In this document: positions 6,257-7,092 of the stretch, one piece after another
Layout of the letters: every line of letters begins with the position of its first letter
Position numbering within the stretch: position 1 is the stretch's first letter
Source of the DNA: Bacillota bacterium
GTDB lineage: Bacteria > Bacillota > Clostridia > UBA1381
Direction of reading: 5' to 3'
DNA: 7,092 bases
NCBI GenBank assembly: GCA_021203665.1
Contig: JAJQAT010000142.1
Span: forward strand, 1-7,092
Notes under the pieces: generated by a model
What the model saw: the letters and a program-made list of their open reading frames with translations, nothing else
Database searches by the model: none
What the model was told of the DNA's origin: nothing
Made by a program: the position numbers and the translations under genes

Positions 6257-6641
6257 TCAAATCAACTCCTTTCAACCAGTTTTTGTTTTCGTCACAAATA
6301 AATGCATTTCCATTCTCGTCTACAGGTATCCACGGCTTTAGAACCTTGAAATTGCAAGTAATGGCGCGGATTTTTCTTTTCTGCTTTTTTGTTTTCTTTG
6401 TCCGAAATTCGAACTGTAGAATTTTTCTGTCCATCAAATCCTTAACAACTTTCTTGACCGTGCCTTCCGAAACACCGACCATTTCCGCCAATGCCGAGTA
6501 TGGTCGGGTGAACCCGTAATCCATTACCGAAAATACAACGGCGTAGATAAGCAGCTCGGTGCCTTTAAGCCCTAACTCGTCTATGAACCAGTCCTCTATC
6601 GGGAACTGAAAATTGTCGTTTGATTTTTTCTTGAAAAGCAT
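6228..6641 (-). CDS. Winged-helix DNA-binding protein, first gene of the operon
   Basis: A 137-aa protein with one winged helix-turn-helix domain at about residues 11-80. It opens with the signature FPIEDWFIDELGLKGTELL, followed by a likely recognition-helix region (ALAEMVGVSEGTVKKVVKDL, residues 50-69) and a very basic wing (KKTKKQKRKIR, 82-92). The C-terminal 45 residues match nothing I recognise. The fold and motif resemble HTH_36-type or replication-initiator-like proteins common on Clostridia phages and conjugative elements (family knowledge). A role as regulator or as a remnant replication/partition factor is inference. The ATG start is supported by a perfect AGGAGG 8 bases upstream. 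It is the first gene after the 450-base gene-poor region, and its 3' end overlaps the next gene by 29 bases, which implies translational coupling. It shares its domain with both halves of the downstream 353-aa protein. Confidence 0.85.
   Translation of the reverse strand: MLFKKKSNDNFQFPIEDWFIDELGLKGTELLIYAVVFSVMDYGFTRPYSALAEMVGVSEGTVKKVVKDLMDRKILQFEFRTKKTKKQKRKIRAITCNFKVLKPWIPVDENGNAFICDENKNWLKGVDLSGEEKEYLL
6266..6272 (-). promoter_or_regulatory. Internal ribosome binding site deciding a GTG start
   Basis: AAAGGAG sits inside the 3' end of the upstream 137-aa gene, 9 bases before GTG at 6256-6254. It supports GTG as the start of the 353-aa protein: the next in-frame Met is about 14 residues into the first winged helix, and starting there would cut the DW motif. 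Confidence 0.7.
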
Positions 6642-6649
6642 AATTTTTT

Positions 6650-6655
6650 CCTCCT
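6650..6655 (-). promoter_or_regulatory. Ribosome binding site of the lead winged-helix gene
   Basis: AGGAGG on the minus strand lies exactly 8 bases before the ATG at 6641. It is the only full six-base Shine-Dalgarno match seen in the operon; most other genes have AAGGAG-type sites. It fixes the start codon and suggests that the first gene is translated strongly. Confidence 0.85.
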
Positions 6656-6705
6656 GAAAGTCGTTTTTTGAGTTATTTATCGGCTTGTTTTTTGCCTCTA
6701 CCTAT

Positions 6706-6734
6706 ATTCTGACAAATAAAATAACCTATCCCAA
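6706..6734 (-). promoter_or_regulatory. Candidate sigma-A-type promoter for the operon
   Basis: On the minus strand TTGGGA (6734-6729) and CAGAAT (6711-6706) are separated by 17 bases. Each hexamer matches consensus at 4 of 6 positions, and a TG stands in the extended -10 position (TGTCAGAAT). This would give a start of transcription near 6699 and a leader of about 60 bases before the ATG at 6641. Nothing else between 6656 and 6800 fits better, but the region is AT-rich and chance matches are easy. No ECF-type or SigW-like promoter was recognised. Confidence 0.3.
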
Positions 6735-7021
6735 AACTCATCTGTTAAAATGCTTTTTTCACAAAACAAACCGAGTGAAAGTCAATCAAAATCAGCCAAA
6801 TTAATGGCAGTAATAGAAATCAATTAGGATATTTTCGGTACCAAAAATCGGACTTTATTGTGATATTGCATATAAGAAACAAGGGAAAGCATAGTAAATC
6901 TTGTTAAAAATGTAGAAGATTTTGAGGAGAGAAAAAATTTAGAGATACCGGATATTTAGGGATTGCGCGTAATCAATCACAGGAAGGGAAATGGAGAAAA
7001 TGAATTGCCTGTAAAAAGCGG

Positions 7022-7089
7022 ACACTGTTCTAAGACAAGCGCAACTCCAAAACAAGATATTATTCTAAACAAGGTATTACTCTAAACAG
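7022..7089. repeat. Four degenerate 17-bp tandem direct repeats, cut by the window end
   Basis: Read on the minus strand the units are CTGTTTAGAGTAATACC (7089-7073), TTGTTTAGAATAATATC (7072-7056), TTGTTTTGGAGTTGCGC (7055-7039) and TTGTCTTAGAACAGTGT (7038-7022). The first two differ at 3 of 17 positions; the third and fourth keep mainly the YTGTYT start and drift inward. The array probably continues past 7092. The 17-bp period is in the range of plasmid iterons, and the nearest genes encode replication-initiator-like winged helices, but it could equally be a minisatellite or regulator-binding array. Confidence 0.6.
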
Positions 7090-7092
7090 AAT

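Larger units (their letters stand above)
6642..7021. other. AT-rich region without a gene of normal size, upstream of the operon
   Basis: No ORF of useful length or with a ribosome binding site is seen on either strand apart from doubtful short frames. It contains the lead gene's ribosome binding site, the candidate promoter at 6706-6734 and a small dyad GCCA-AATTAA-TGGC (6795-6808) that could be an operator. A run of sense codons on the plus strand (6876-7082), interrupted by TAG at 6957, might be decayed coding sequence. No tRNA, CRISPR or insertion-sequence end was recognised. Confidence 0.5.

Overview
The window looks like chromosome or mobile-element DNA from a low-to-mid-GC Firmicute, most likely a Clostridia-type gut bacterium. 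The grounds are the strong AGGAGG/AAAGGAG ribosome binding sites, the ATG/GTG starts, a BspA-type 23-residue leucine-rich-repeat protein with the usual Clostridia surface-protein lead-in, and DW(M/F)..ELLxYA winged-helix proteins of a kind common on Clostridia mobile elements. The assignment rests on style and protein families only; there is no rRNA or other phylogenetic marker.

Every convincing gene lies on the minus strand, so the biological order runs from right to left. The right end (6642-7092) has no gene of normal size. At its outer edge it carries four degenerate 17-bp direct repeats that continue off the window, and nearer the operon a tentative promoter. The operon then reads: a 137-aa winged-helix protein (6641-6228); a 353-aa protein with two further copies of the same fold, starting at GTG inside the first gene (6256-5195); a 297-aa membrane-anchored SPFH/band-7 (stomatin, QmcA-like) protein (5156-4263); a 285-aa membrane-anchored leucine-rich-repeat protein overlapping it by 4 bases (4266-3409); a 166-aa multi-pass membrane protein (3375-2875); PspA/IM30 (2837-2160); a TPM-domain membrane protein with a Gly/Ser/Arg/Tyr-rich N-terminus (2156-1182); a 152-aa DUF5684-like membrane protein (1148-690); a 19-aa hydrophobic micro-ORF with an excellent ribosome binding site (683-624); and a YdjM/DUF457-type membrane hydrolase-like protein (589-62). 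No gap inside this run exceeds 38 bases and no clear terminator interrupts it, so one transcript of about 6.6 kb is likely.

The middle of the operon is a recognisable envelope-stress/membrane-organisation set: PspA with a TPM-domain protein and an SPFH protein recalls Bacillus subtilis ydjFGHI and other PspA neighbourhoods. What is unusual is that it is headed by two mobile-element-like winged-helix genes and padded with a leucine-rich-repeat protein and two related small membrane proteins. My reading (inference) is that the winged-helix pair controls or once replicated the element, PspA and the SPFH protein act on the membrane's inner face, and the TPM and small membrane proteins are their integral-membrane partners or anchors.
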